Assembly: GCA_040398465.1 (NCBI GenBank)
Contig: JBBAUA010000001.1
Coordinates: 1 to 64,000, forward strand
From: UBA7672 sp040398465
Lineage (GTDB): Bacteria > Pseudomonadota > Alphaproteobacteria > Caulobacterales > Hyphomonadaceae
Direction of reading: 5' to 3'
Length of the DNA stretch: 64,000 nucleotides
Below, in pieces: positions 53,542-62,181 of this stretch. Every line of letters begins with the position of its first letter. Position 1 is the first letter of the stretch. The translations under genes and the position numbers were made by a program. The notes under the pieces were generated by a model. That model was not told where the DNA came from. It did no database searches and was given only the letters and a program-made list of their open reading frames with translations.

Positions 53542-54465
53542 TCAGGGCGCCGGCTTGGCGTTTTCCGTCAACCGCGCGCCGAGCATCATGTGCAGGATGG
53601 AGTAGTTGCCCTCGTGGCACGCGGACTCGAACATCTGGTGGTCAGTGCGGACAAGTTTGTATTGAACGCGGACGGTCGCCGTCGGCATGGCGCTGTCTTC
53701 AAGCACAGACTCATAACTGATCTGGTCGGGCGCGAGCAGGCTGAAGCGTTCCGTGACGCGGCGCTGCTGGTCGAAGTGCGGCGCGCCCGGCGGGGCGAGC
53801 TGTGGGCGGATCTGCGTCGTGACGACGACCAGGGTATCGCCATCCCACGTGGCGACTGAGTCCCCGGCCAGCGAGAGAAGGCCAGCGGGGCGCGGCGCGG
53901 CGCCGATCCCGATCACGCGCGTCACCATCTGGTCTTCGGTGTAGATCAGCATGTGGTCAGCCGTCTGGACGATCTGGCGATACATGCTGCCGGGGCTAAT
54001 GCCGAGCGGCGCGCGGCCGGTCGCACTCAGGCATCGCTCGTCATTCGACAGGCCCTCCGGGTTAGCGGCGGACTTTCTGATTTCACGTCCTATCGGGCCG
54101 AGATCCTTGGAAAGCTGCGTCTGCGGTCGCTTGCCGTCGGCCGGTTCGACAATCAACGAGGTGCGAAATGACCCGTCGCCTGCCGGGAGCAGGCTGGTAA
54201 AATCGAAGTCGTCGTCCGGATGCAGGGCGACGCCTTCGCTCTGCAGCGCTGCGGCTCGGGCGGCGGCGTAGGCGTTGGCCGCATCGCCAGAGACAGTCGG
54301 CTCCGTCGTTCCGTCCATCCGCTCAAACGGCGTCAGCCAGCGACTTTCCCAGATGCCCTGGAAATCCGGTCGGCCATCGGCAGTGCGCGGAATGTCCGGG
54401 GTCTGCGCGTGCACCGAGGCGCACGATGCCGCGAGCGCGGCAAGAACAAGCAACCTCTTCAACAT
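53542..54465 (-). CDS. Exported protein of unknown function
   Basis: ATG 54465 is preceded by GGGGACGGGACA and opens a signal peptide (MLKRLLVLAALAASCASVHA). The mature part of the 307-residue protein starts TPDIPRTADGRPDFQGIWES, a motif recurring in a large group of unnamed secreted proteins of alphaproteobacteria and acidobacteria, then has a predominantly beta region (MLIYTEDQMVTRVIGIG, WDGDTLVVVTTQIRP) reminiscent of lipocalin-like barrels. Two Cys (ERCLSAT, ESACHEG) may pair. No catalytic motif was recognised. Confidence 0.7.
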   Translation of the reverse strand: MLKRLLVLAALAASCASVHAQTPDIPRTADGRPDFQGIWESRWLTPFERMDGTTEPTVSGDAANAYAAARAAALQSEGVALHPDDDFDFTSLLPAGDGSFRTSLIVEPADGKRPQTQLSKDLGPIGREIRKSAANPEGLSNDERCLSATGRAPLGISPGSMYRQIVQTADHMLIYTEDQMVTRVIGIGAAPRPAGLLSLAGDSVATWDGDTLVVVTTQIRPQLAPPGAPHFDQQRRVTERFSLLAPDQISYESVLEDSAMPTATVRVQYKLVRTDHQMFESACHEGNYSILHMMLGARLTENAKPAP

Positions 54466-54787
54466 TGTCCCGTCCCCGCCCCGATGAGGGTCTTTCGACC
54501 ATGAAGGAGTTGCTGCAGCGCGTCGAGGGTCGGTCGTTTCCCTGTTCGGTATCACCGCTGTCGAGCGTGACGGGCAAACCTCCGCGCTCGCGCGGATGGC
54601 TCATCGTTTGCAGCCCGCACCGCCGGAAAGTCGCGTCCCACTAGTTGAGAGCGAGTCGCAAAGAGGCCTGCGGCGTAACGCTCAACACTGCGGGAGCGGT
54701 TTGATCTGGGACTAGGAAACCGCCACTTAGGGCTCTAACAAAGCTTGGGGGCGCCGCAGAAGCGCACGACGGATAAGAGAAACGCCG
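54466..54787. other. Intergenic region upstream of hemA, with an inverted repeat
   Basis: 322 bp between divergent genes. No gene was seen; short frames have no domain. GCGGTTT (54696-54702) and AAACCGC (54717-54723) form a 7-bp inverted repeat with a 14-nt spacer, 65-92 bp before the hemA start, a possible operator. The hemA ribosome site (GATAAGAGAAACGCCG) is weak. Confidence 0.4.
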
Positions 54788-56011
54788 ATGAAACATCTCG
54801 CTGCCTTCGAGAACGCCCTGGAAGAGATCCGGTCAGAGGGGCGCTATCGCGTCTTTATCGATCTCAAGCGTTACCGCGGCGAGTTTCCGAAAGCGTCCGT
54901 GCGCCACAATGACGGTCGCGAGCAGGACGTCACTGTCTGGTGCTCCAACGACTATCTCGGCATGGGCCAGGACCCCGACGTGATCGCCACGATGAAAGAG
55001 GCGGTCGACACATTCGGCGCGGGCTCCGGCGGCACGCGGAACATCTCCGGCACGACGCGTTATCATGTCGAACTCGAGAAAGAGCTCGCCAGCCTGCATG
55101 GCAAGGAATCGGCGTTGCTGTTCACGTCCGGCTACGTCTCGAATGAGGCCACCCTCTCGACGCTCGCCAAGATCATGCCGAACGTCATTATCTATTCGGA
55201 CGAACTGAACCACGCCTCGATGATCGAGGGGATCAAGCGCGCCAACTGCGCCAAGCGCATCTTCCGCCACAACGATCTCGGCCATCTCCGCGCGCTGCTC
55301 GAAAACGATCCGGCCGACGCGCCGAAAGTGATCGCCTTCGAGTCCGTCTATTCGATGGATGGCGACGTGGCGCCGATGGAAGCCATGTGCGACCTCGCCG
55401 AAGAATTCGACGCGATGACCTATCTCGACGAGGTTCACGCTGTTGGCATGTATGGCCATGAAGGCGCGGGCGTTGCCCAGCGCGACAACGTCATGCACCG
55501 CATCACGATCTGCGAAGGCACGCTCGCCAAGGCGTTTGGCGTCATGGGCGGCTACATCGCCTCCAAGACCGCGATCTGCGACGCCATCCGCTCGATGGCG
55601 CCGGGCTTCATCTTCTCGACCTCGACATGCCCGGTGCTGGCCGCCGGCGCGCTGACCTCGATCCGCAAGCTGCGTTCCGACTACGGCCGGGACCTGCGCA
55701 AGGTTCATCAGGAAAAGGCGGAGCTTCTGCGTCAGAAGCTGATCGCCGCGAAGCTACCGGTGATGATGGCCGACACGCACATCGTGCCGCTGCTGGTCGG
55801 CGATCCGGAGCGCTGCAAGGCCTTGTCCGACACATTGCTGTTCGACTTCGGCATCTACGTGCAGCCGATCAACTACCCGACCGTGCCCAAGGGTACGGAG
55901 CGCCTGCGCTTCACCCCGTCGCCGCAGCACACCGAAGCGATGATGGACGAACTTGTCTCGGCGCTGCTCGCGATCTGGAAGCAGCTCGGTCTCGACCAGC
56001 GCGCAGCGTAA
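54788..56011 (+). CDS. hemA: 5-aminolevulinate synthase
   Basis: The 407-residue PLP enzyme condenses glycine and succinyl-CoA to 5-aminolevulinate, the first step of haem synthesis by the C4 (Shemin) route used by alphaproteobacteria. Signatures are VWCSNDYLGMGQDPDV, GAGSGGTRNISGTTRYHVEL, SVYSMDGDVAPMEAMCDLAE, TYLDEVHAVGMYG and the PLP-binding Lys in EGTLAKAFGVMGGY. Length and start match the family. It stands alone, with 322 bp of upstream DNA that could hold its regulation. Confidence 0.98.
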   Translation: MKHLAAFENALEEIRSEGRYRVFIDLKRYRGEFPKASVRHNDGREQDVTVWCSNDYLGMGQDPDVIATMKEAVDTFGAGSGGTRNISGTTRYHVELEKELASLHGKESALLFTSGYVSNEATLSTLAKIMPNVIIYSDELNHASMIEGIKRANCAKRIFRHNDLGHLRALLENDPADAPKVIAFESVYSMDGDVAPMEAMCDLAEEFDAMTYLDEVHAVGMYGHEGAGVAQRDNVMHRITICEGTLAKAFGVMGGYIASKTAICDAIRSMAPGFIFSTSTCPVLAAGALTSIRKLRSDYGRDLRKVHQEKAELLRQKLIAAKLPVMMADTHIVPLLVGDPERCKALSDTLLFDFGIYVQPINYPTVPKGTERLRFTPSPQHTEAMMDELVSALLAIWKQLGLDQRAA

Positions 56012-56021
56012 TCGGCGAGAC

Positions 56022-56753
56022 CTACGCCTTGTCTTCCTGCAGGCCGAACAGCGCGGTCATCAGGCTCGATGTCATCGCGACCATGCCCATCTGCGCCTGC
56101 ATCAGCACGTCGGCGTTCGTCACCGGCGGCGGCTCCGCGCCGAACGCGGCCGGCGCAACCTTGCCGGCGTCCGCATCTGCGATCGTCGCGCCGGTAAGCT
56201 TCAGATAGAGCTGCGCCACGGTGAGGTTTGCGCCATCCTTGCCACGGAACACATTCCGGTTGGCCAGCGCCGCACTCGGAAACATGTCGGCCGCATCGCC
56301 AGCCTTGTTGGCGCGCGCCGCCTGCACCAGCCGCCCCGCATCCGACGGCCCCATGAAGTGCGCCGTGTAGAGCTCGGCCGACGTCGCCGGCCGCCCCAGC
56401 TTCTTCTCGAGGATCCTGGCGTTCTCGCCCGCCAACTCACCGGCCATGACCGACGACAGCTTCGCATCCTTCCGCAGCGCCAGCAGCTCGGACCGCGACT
56501 GCCCCTCGACGCCGACACCGTGCTTCGCGCCATAGCGCTCCAGCATGCTCATCCACGTCGCATCGGTGAACTGGAACAGCCCCGTCGCGGAGGAAGTGCC
56601 CGCCTTCGCATTGGGGTCGAAATTGCTCTCCCGCTGCGCCGTCTTCACGAGATAGTCGAACCCTGCGCCAGTCGAGCGCGCAGCCGTCTTAAGCGCCGCC
56701 ATGACTTCGGCGCGCTGGATGGCCTGAGGGGATGCGCCGATGGAATCGGTCAA
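56022..56753 (-). CDS. SLT-family lytic transglycosylase
   Basis: The 243-residue protein has a lysozyme-like SLT fold: LVKTAQRESNFDPNAKAGTS supplies the catalytic Glu, then ATGLFQFTDATWMSMLERYG and AELYTAHFMGPSDAGRLVQA. No signal peptide is evident; the C-terminal part has hydrophobic stretches (MGMVAMTSSLMTALFGL). In Caulobacterales, proteins of this size with an N-terminal SLT domain cut peptidoglycan for flagellar or other envelope machines. A near-consensus CtrA box lies 45 bp upstream, supporting cell-cycle control. Confidence 0.85.
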   Translation of the reverse strand: MTDSIGASPQAIQRAEVMAALKTAARSTGAGFDYLVKTAQRESNFDPNAKAGTSSATGLFQFTDATWMSMLERYGAKHGVGVEGQSRSELLALRKDAKLSSVMAGELAGENARILEKKLGRPATSAELYTAHFMGPSDAGRLVQAARANKAGDAADMFPSAALANRNVFRGKDGANLTVAQLYLKLTGATIADADAGKVAPAAFGAEPPPVTNADVLMQAQMGMVAMTSSLMTALFGLQEDKA

Positions 56754-56797
56754 GGGCAGGGTCCTGATAGTTCAGTCCCCACCACGCCGACTTATGG

Positions 56798-56812
56798 TTA
56801 GCGAGGGGTTAA
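56798..56812 (-). promoter_or_regulatory. Candidate CtrA box for the transglycosylase
   Basis: TTAG-CGAGGGG-TTAA (minus strand TTAA-N7-CTAA, with the flanking C of the consensus), one mismatch from TTAA-N7-TTAA, 45 bp before ATG 56753. Confidence 0.5.
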
Positions 56813-56822
56813 CGCGCGTGTT

Positions 56823-57566
56823 TCAGTCCCACACCCAGCGGTGGACCGTGTGGCCCTTCCACCCGATCTTCTTCAGCACGGCGCCGAGATAGAGATCGAC
56901 ATACAGGTCGTTCGCATCGCCATGCCCATCGAGCGCCCGGCCAGCAGGGATCAGCTCATCCCGCTTGCGCTCCGCCCAGGTCGCCTTGGCGCGCATCACA
57001 CGTTCTTCGAGACCCATCGTCTGCGGCCGCAGGCCGAGCAGCTGGAAATAGCTCTCGAAGATCCGGTCCGGCAGCGTCTCGGGCTCGGCCAGGAATTTGT
57101 CCGTCGCTGAAACCAGCGCATCGCTCGGCGGCGCATCAAACAGCGCATGGACAAGCCGCGCCTGATAGCAGGACCAGCGTGACGTCTTCCACGCGGTTTC
57201 GTCGCCAAATTCGATCGGCGCGCGACGGTCGACTAAAAACATCGCCGCATGTATCAGCAGCGTCTCGAAACTGCTCTTGGGCAGCTTATGCTGCCGCACG
57301 ATCTCGGTGAGCTTCTGATAGGCCCGCGCCGCGCACTCGAAGTCCTCTCGCGGATCAATCCCGCGTCGCCAGTGCAGCAGCCCCAGATCGACATACGCCT
57401 CGGCTGTGACCCTGCAGTTCTGCGCCGCCCAGTCGTAATTGCTGTGGGCCAGAAGATCGGTGATCACATCCGGCCCGCGCGCGATCAGGGCCTCAGCTTC
57501 CGCCACGCGGCTTTCGTATTGTTCGAGCCCGCCCACACTGCCTCGCGAGTCAGCTAGCAATCCCAC
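56823..57566 (-). CDS. Protein of unknown function, coupled to rnd
   Basis: The 247-residue soluble protein starts with GTG 57566, directly abutting the TAG of rnd (TAG-GTG), so translation is probably coupled. It is largely helical, with TPR-like stretches (VTAEAYVDLGLLHWRRGIDP, FECAARAYQKLTEIVRQHKL), a Trp-rich centre (TAWKTSRWSCYQARLVHALF) and a conserved-looking end (VLKKIGWKGHTVHRWVWD). I do not recognise the family. Its place behind RNase D hints at an RNA or stress role, but this is context only. Confidence 0.7.
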   Translation of the reverse strand: MGLLADSRGSVGGLEQYESRVAEAEALIARGPDVITDLLAHSNYDWAAQNCRVTAEAYVDLGLLHWRRGIDPREDFECAARAYQKLTEIVRQHKLPKSSFETLLIHAAMFLVDRRAPIEFGDETAWKTSRWSCYQARLVHALFDAPPSDALVSATDKFLAEPETLPDRIFESYFQLLGLRPQTMGLEERVMRAKATWAERKRDELIPAGRALDGHGDANDLYVDLYLGAVLKKIGWKGHTVHRWVWD

Positions 57567-58739
57567 CTACAACTCGATGATCTTCACGCCCTTCGGGCTC
57601 GCCGCCAAGGCCAGTTTCCCGGACTTGAGCTTCAGCGCCTTGTCCCCGAACAGCTCCCGCCGCCAGCCCTTCAGCGCCGCGATATCCGGCTCCTTCTCGC
57701 GCGCCAGCGCCTCGACATCTGCCGCATTCGCGATCAGCCGCGTCGCCACGCCGGCGTCATCCGACACCTGCTTCAGCAAGACTTTCAGCAATTCCACCAT
57801 CGCTCCCGGTGGCGGCCCGGAGCGCTCCGGCTCGTCCACCTTCGGGGCATACGCATCGGGTTCATCCAGCGCCTGGTTGATCGCCTGCAGCAGCCCCGCG
57901 CCGTGCCGCGATTTTCCGAACCCCTGCTGCACCGCGCGCATGCGCTCCAGCGCCTCCAGCGTCCGCGGCTTCTGCTGCGCGATTTCCTGGATCGCATCGT
58001 CCTTGAGAATCCGCCCCCGCGGCTTGTCCGTCTCCTGCGCCACGCGCTCGCGCCACGACGCCACATTGGCCAGCACCGCGAGATAGTCGTTGCGATACTT
58101 CCGGATTTTCAGCCGCTTCCACGCCGTAGCGGGATCGAACTGGTAGATCTCCGGGTCGAGGAGCGCTGCATGCTCGTCCTCGATCCATTCCATGCGGTTC
58201 TGATTCTCCAGCTTGCCGCGCAGGATCTTGTAGATCTCGCGCAGATAGAGAACATCGCCACGCGCGTAGGTCAGCTGCTTCTCGGTCAGCGGCCGCCGCA
58301 CCCAGTCGGTGAACTGCGAGGACTTGTCGACCGTCCCGCGCACCACTTTCGAGACGAGGTTCTCGTACGAAATCGAATCCCCAAGCCCGCACGCCATCGC
58401 CGCGATCTGCGTGTCGAACACTGGCCCCGGCACATGCCCGATCAGCCGCGAGAAGATTTCGAGATCCTGCCGCGCCGCGTGAAAGACCTTGGTCCGCGAC
58501 GGGTCCGCCAGCAGCTTGTTCAGCGGCGCGAGGTCGACGCCCTTGGCCAGCGGATCGACCAGCACGTCATAGTCCGACGACGCCACCTGGATCAGGCACA
58601 CCTGCGGCCAATAGGTCGTCTCGCGGTGAAACTCGGTGTCGACGGCCAGGAAATCATCGCCCGAAAGCCGCTCGCACGCCTCTTCCAGCGCCGCCGTGTC
58701 GGTGATCAGGCGGATTTCGCCAGCCTCAGCGTCCTTCAA
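57567..58739 (-). CDS. rnd: Ribonuclease D
   Basis: The 390-residue 3'-5' exoribonuclease matures tRNA 3' ends. It has a DEDDy exonuclease domain: Exo I LAVDTEFHRE (Asp34, Glu36), Exo II VFHAARQDLEIF, Exo III LTYARGDVLYL, followed by an HRDC domain (NDYLAVLANVASWRERVAQE...LKDDAIQEIAQQKPRTLEAL) and a C-terminal extension. The start is a TTG at 58739; no better codon is available. It is divergent from aspS and followed without spacing by the unknown 247-residue gene. Confidence 0.95.
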   Translation of the reverse strand: MKDAEAGEIRLITDTAALEEACERLSGDDFLAVDTEFHRETTYWPQVCLIQVASSDYDVLVDPLAKGVDLAPLNKLLADPSRTKVFHAARQDLEIFSRLIGHVPGPVFDTQIAAMACGLGDSISYENLVSKVVRGTVDKSSQFTDWVRRPLTEKQLTYARGDVLYLREIYKILRGKLENQNRMEWIEDEHAALLDPEIYQFDPATAWKRLKIRKYRNDYLAVLANVASWRERVAQETDKPRGRILKDDAIQEIAQQKPRTLEALERMRAVQQGFGKSRHGAGLLQAINQALDEPDAYAPKVDEPERSGPPPGAMVELLKVLLKQVSDDAGVATRLIANAADVEALAREKEPDIAALKGWRRELFGDKALKLKSGKLALAASPKGVKIIEL

Positions 58740-58887
58740 ATCCGTGATCTCCCGGATTGGGCCCAGCCCAGAACAGAATCAGACTAAGGGCGGATATTGA
58801 CAATCTTGACGGCGACATGCGCTTGTCCGCCCGTTCTATCAAGCCAAATCCCCCGGATTCTGCGGGAAAAGCAGGAGTTTTGCCCCG

Positions 58888-60672
58888 ATGCATGCCTACA
58901 GGACGCATACCTGCGGCCAGCTGCGCGCGGAGCATGTCGGGAATACCGTCAAGCTGTCCGGCTGGGTCCACCGCAAACGGGACCTCGGCGGCCTGCTGTT
59001 CATCGACCTGCGCGACCATTACGGCATCACCCAGTGCGTGGTGACCCCGTCCAATCCGCACTTCCAGCGGCTTGAGCGCATCCGGGTCGAATCCGTCATC
59101 TGCCTCACCGGAGAGGTCGTGAAACGCGACGCCAACACGATCAACGCCACGCTCGCCACCGGCGAGATCGACCTCAAGGTCCAGGACCTAACCGTCCTCT
59201 CCGAGTCGGAAGAGCTGCCGCTGCCGGTGTTCGCCGAGCCGGAATACCCGGAAGACGTGCGCCTCAGATACCGCTTCCTCGACCTGCGCCGCGAGACACT
59301 CCACGCCAACATCGTGACGCGCACGAAGGTCATCGCCTCGATGCGCAAGCGCATGCATGAGACCGGCTTCACCGAATACTCGACGCCCATCCTCACCGCG
59401 TCCTCGCCCGAGGGCGCGCGCGACTTCCTCGTCCCCAGCCGCATCCACCAGGGCAAGTTCTTCGCGCTGCCCCAGGCGCCGCAACAGTACAAGCAGCTCC
59501 TGATGGTTGCGGGCTTCGACCGCTACTTCCAGATCGCGCCTTGCTTCCGCGATGAAGACCCGCGCGCCGACCGTCTGCCCGGCGAATTCTACCAGCTCGA
59601 TCTTGAGATGAGCTTCGTCACGCAGGAAGACGTGTGGGACACGATGGAGCCCGTGCTCCGCGGCGTGTTCGAGGAGTTCGGCAATGGCAAACCCGTCACC
59701 CAGAAATTCCCGCGCATCCCCTACGACACAGCCATCCGCACCTACGGCTCCGACAAGCCCGACCTCCGCAACCCGATCGAGATGGGCAATGTCTCGGATC
59801 ATTTCCGCGGCTCCGGCTTCAAGGTCTTCGCCGGCATGCTGGAGAAGGACGCGAAGAACGAAGTGTGGGGCATCCCCGCAAAGGGCGGCGGCAGCCGCGC
59901 CTTCTGCGACAAGATGAATTCATGGGCCCAGCAGCAAGGCCAGCCCGGCCTCGGCTACATCTTCTGGCGCGAAGGCGAAGAGGGCGGAGCAGGGCCCGTC
60001 GCCAAGAATATCGGCCCGGAGCGCACCGAAGCCATCCGCCAGCAGTTCGGTCTCGCCGTCGGCGACGCGATCTTCTTCACCGCTGGTCTCCCGGCGACCT
60101 TCTACAAGTTCGCAGGCGAGGCGCGTAACCGCGTCGGCACGGAGCTTGGCCTCACGCAGCCCGATCAGTTCGCCTGCTGCTGGATCGTCGACTTCCCCTT
60201 CTACGAATGGAACGAGGACGAAAAGCGCGTCGACTTCGCGCACAACCCGTTCTCCATGCCGCAAGGCGGCCTCGACGCGCTCAACAGCGATGCCGATCCG
60301 CTGAGCCTCAAGGCGTTCCAGTACGACATGGTCTGCAACGGCTACGAGATCGCGTCCGGCTCCATCCGTAACGCGAGCCCCGAGACGATGGTCCGCGCCT
60401 TCGAGATCACCGGCCTCACCAAGGCCGATGTCGAAACGCAGTTCGGCGGCATGTACCGCGCCTTCCAGTTCGGCGCCCCGCCGCACGGCGGCATGGCTGC
60501 CGGCGTCGATCGCATCGTCATGCTCGTCTGCGGCGTCCAGAACCTCCGCGAGATCACGCTCTTCCCGATGAACCAGCAGGCGCAGGATCTCCTGATGGGC
60601 GCCCCGAGCGACGCGACGCTGAAACAGCTCCGCGAACTCGGCATCCGCATCCACGAGAAGCCGAAGGCGTAG
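58888..60672 (+). CDS. aspS: Aspartyl-tRNA synthetase
   Basis: The 594-residue class IIb synthetase has an N-terminal OB-fold anticodon-binding domain (VKLSGWVHRKRDLGGLLFID), motif 1, motif 2 (FRDEDPRADRLPGEFYQLDL), the bacterial GAD insertion (about 290-420) and motif 3 (GGMAAGVDRIVMLVCG). ATG 58888 follows GGAG. As in most alphaproteobacteria it probably charges both tRNA-Asp and tRNA-Asn if GatCAB is present. It is divergent from rnd. Confidence 0.98.
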   Translation: MHAYRTHTCGQLRAEHVGNTVKLSGWVHRKRDLGGLLFIDLRDHYGITQCVVTPSNPHFQRLERIRVESVICLTGEVVKRDANTINATLATGEIDLKVQDLTVLSESEELPLPVFAEPEYPEDVRLRYRFLDLRRETLHANIVTRTKVIASMRKRMHETGFTEYSTPILTASSPEGARDFLVPSRIHQGKFFALPQAPQQYKQLLMVAGFDRYFQIAPCFRDEDPRADRLPGEFYQLDLEMSFVTQEDVWDTMEPVLRGVFEEFGNGKPVTQKFPRIPYDTAIRTYGSDKPDLRNPIEMGNVSDHFRGSGFKVFAGMLEKDAKNEVWGIPAKGGGSRAFCDKMNSWAQQQGQPGLGYIFWREGEEGGAGPVAKNIGPERTEAIRQQFGLAVGDAIFFTAGLPATFYKFAGEARNRVGTELGLTQPDQFACCWIVDFPFYEWNEDEKRVDFAHNPFSMPQGGLDALNSDADPLSLKAFQYDMVCNGYEIASGSIRNASPETMVRAFEITGLTKADVETQFGGMYRAFQFGAPPHGGMAAGVDRIVMLVCGVQNLREITLFPMNQQAQDLLMGAPSDATLKQLRELGIRIHEKPKA

Positions 60673-61032
60673 CCGGCAGTCGTTTTCCTCCGGACGCATT
60701 GGCACAATCTCCGCAACCGCGTTCCCCGCGAAGGCGGGCATTCGGCCCTGCGCGCAGCGTAGGCTCGCGCCCACAGAAGCCCGCTGACGCGTGCTGACCA
60801 GGCCCCCCGCCCTGATCCTGAACTCGTCGAAGGAGGCGGGGGGGGACGGGTTGAGAGAGCCGCACTCGATCCAATCCGAAATCGAAACGGCGCCGAGTTT
60901 GGGGAAAAACGCTTGTCCGAGTTTGGGGGGACTGAAATCGGAACTCCAACCTTCTCAACCAGCTCCGCCAAACATTTGGGGAAACACTGGCATGGAATCG
61001 TACGGGGTATTTGCGGCCGTATAATCGGCCGC
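60673..61032. other. Intergenic region with repeats and a palindrome
   Basis: No gene is supported between aspS and the small unknown gene. It holds a dispersed-repeat-like palindrome (CCCCGCGAAGGCGGG, near 60725), a 12-bp direct repeat CCGAGTTTGGGG (60893-60904 and 60917-60928, 24 bp apart) and a 7-bp-arm palindrome GCGGCCG-TATAAT-CGGCCGC (61013-61032) that ends directly at the ATG of the next frame. The low-complexity CCCCCCGCC and GGCGGGGGGG runs (60801-60845) flank it. Confidence 0.5.
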
Positions 61033-61476
61033 ATGAAGCGTGGAAGCATCCCCTTGTGGCTCCTGCGCGACCTGCCGGCTCTGATCGGCATCGCGTGGCG
61101 CTTCTGGCCGTTGATGATCATGGTGATCAGCAGCGGTTGCAGAGCAATTCGCGGAAAGCCGATCGACCGCAGTATGAACGAAGCCGTCATGCACATGCTC
61201 CCCATCGCGGAAGCAAAACTCCACGACGCCCTCTGCCGCCAAGCCTGGCGCGCGCTCGGCTGGAACGTGCTCGAAATCCTTCCGCCGATCACCAACTGGT
61301 CCGACGTCGCCAAACGCTTCGAGGTCTATCGCGCCCAGATGATGGACCTGCGCGAAGCCTCGTCGCGACTCACCTGCGGTCTTCGCGACATCTACCGCAT
61401 CCACACACGCATTGATGCGAACGCTGTGGCTGCGGCCCATGGTTCGACGGGCGCGCGTAGCGCAGCGACGCATTAG
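61033..61476 (+). CDS. Small protein of unknown function with one hydrophobic helix
   Basis: The frame from ATG 61033 gives 147 residues: a hydrophobic helix near the N-terminus (LPALIGIAWRFWPLMIMVIS) then an amphipathic helical region (MHMLPIAEAKLHDALCRQAW, RFEVYRAQMMDLREASSRLT). A longer frame from 60913 would include the intergenic repeats. The last dozen residues (HGSTGARSAATH) are encoded by an intergenic inverted repeat, so the original end may have been replaced. No Shine-Dalgarno site is visible; TATAAT ends 7 nt before the ATG. A real gene is likely but not certain. Confidence 0.5.
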   Translation: MKRGSIPLWLLRDLPALIGIAWRFWPLMIMVISSGCRAIRGKPIDRSMNEAVMHMLPIAEAKLHDALCRQAWRALGWNVLEILPPITNWSDVAKRFEVYRAQMMDLREASSRLTCGLRDIYRIHTRIDANAVAAAHGSTGARSAATH

Positions 61477-61562
61477 GCGGTGGGTGTCCCGACGCGCCTC
61501 AACGCCGGAGCCCGCTTAGCCCTCATGGCGAGCAGCGACCGAAGGGAGCGCCCGTCGAACCA
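61440..61562. repeat. 15-bp inverted repeat of an intergenic repeat family
   Basis: TGGTTCGACGGGCGC (61440-61454) is repeated in reverse complement at 61548-61562. The right copy lies within CCCTCATGG...CCACGAGGG (61520-61568), a layout common in short dispersed repeats of alphaproteobacterial genomes. The left copy lies inside the end of the small unknown gene. Confidence 0.65.
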
Positions 61563-61678
61563 CGAGGGCGTGCTCACTTACGCCCGCGGCCCGCCCGGAT
61601 TCCCCATCAACCGAAAACCAGGCCACCCTTACCTCAGCGCACCCGCGTGTCTGAGAACGCCCCCGCGCGCCCGCAACG

Positions 61679-61707
61679 AAAAAGGCCGCCCCGATCCGGA
61701 GCGGCCT
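61679..61707 (-). terminator. Intrinsic terminator of the LytM-bactofilin operon
   Basis: Read on the minus strand, AGGCCGCTCC-GGAT-CGGGGCGGCCT is a near-perfect stem followed by TTTTTC, 25 bp after the bactofilin stop. Confidence 0.85.
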
Positions 61708-61731
61708 CTTCAATTCAAGCTCACAACCCGA

Positions 61732-62181
61732 TCAGGTCGCCGCGCCGCCCGGAGTGGGCTCGGCCATCGGATCCTGCGCGTGTTTAACGGCCCCTTCGAA
61801 GATCGCGTTCGGCTCGATCGCCAGCGAGGCGTGGAAGATGTCGCCGCGCACTTTGGCGCCCGAGCACAGCTGGACCTTGCGGGCGCGGATGCGGCCCTCG
61901 ACGGTGCCGCGCACGACAACCGACTCGGCAATCACTTCGCCCTTGATCGCGCCGGTCTCGCCGACGGTCAGGGCCGAGGCGCGGACATCGCCCTCGATCT
62001 GGCCGTTGATGTCGAGTTCACCGGTCGAGAACAGCTTGCCGACCATCTTCACGTCAGCCGAGATGATCGACGGGCCGGAACGCGCGACAGGCGCGCGCTT
62101 CGGCGCGGCGTCGGGGAGCGCAGGCTTCGGCGCCAGTTGCGGCGGAGCAGGCGGCTCCGGTGTCTTGCCTTTAGTGAACAT
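61732..62181 (-). CDS. Bactofilin (DUF583) cytoskeletal protein
   Basis: This 149-residue protein polymerises into filaments without nucleotide. A Pro-rich N-terminal tail (PEPPAPPQLAPKPALPDA) precedes the right-handed beta-helix core (IISADVKMVGKLFSTGELDI, GQIEGDVRASALTVGETGAI, EVIAESVVVRGTVEGRIRAR). Bactofilins place cell-wall enzymes in stalks, at the cell pole or at division sites. The gene overlaps the LytM peptidase gene by 11 bp, a pairing known from several bacteria in which the peptidase is guided by the filament. Confidence 0.95.
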   Translation of the reverse strand: MFTKGKTPEPPAPPQLAPKPALPDAAPKRAPVARSGPSIISADVKMVGKLFSTGELDINGQIEGDVRASALTVGETGAIKGEVIAESVVVRGTVEGRIRARKVQLCSGAKVRGDIFHASLAIEPNAIFEGAVKHAQDPMAEPTPGGAAT

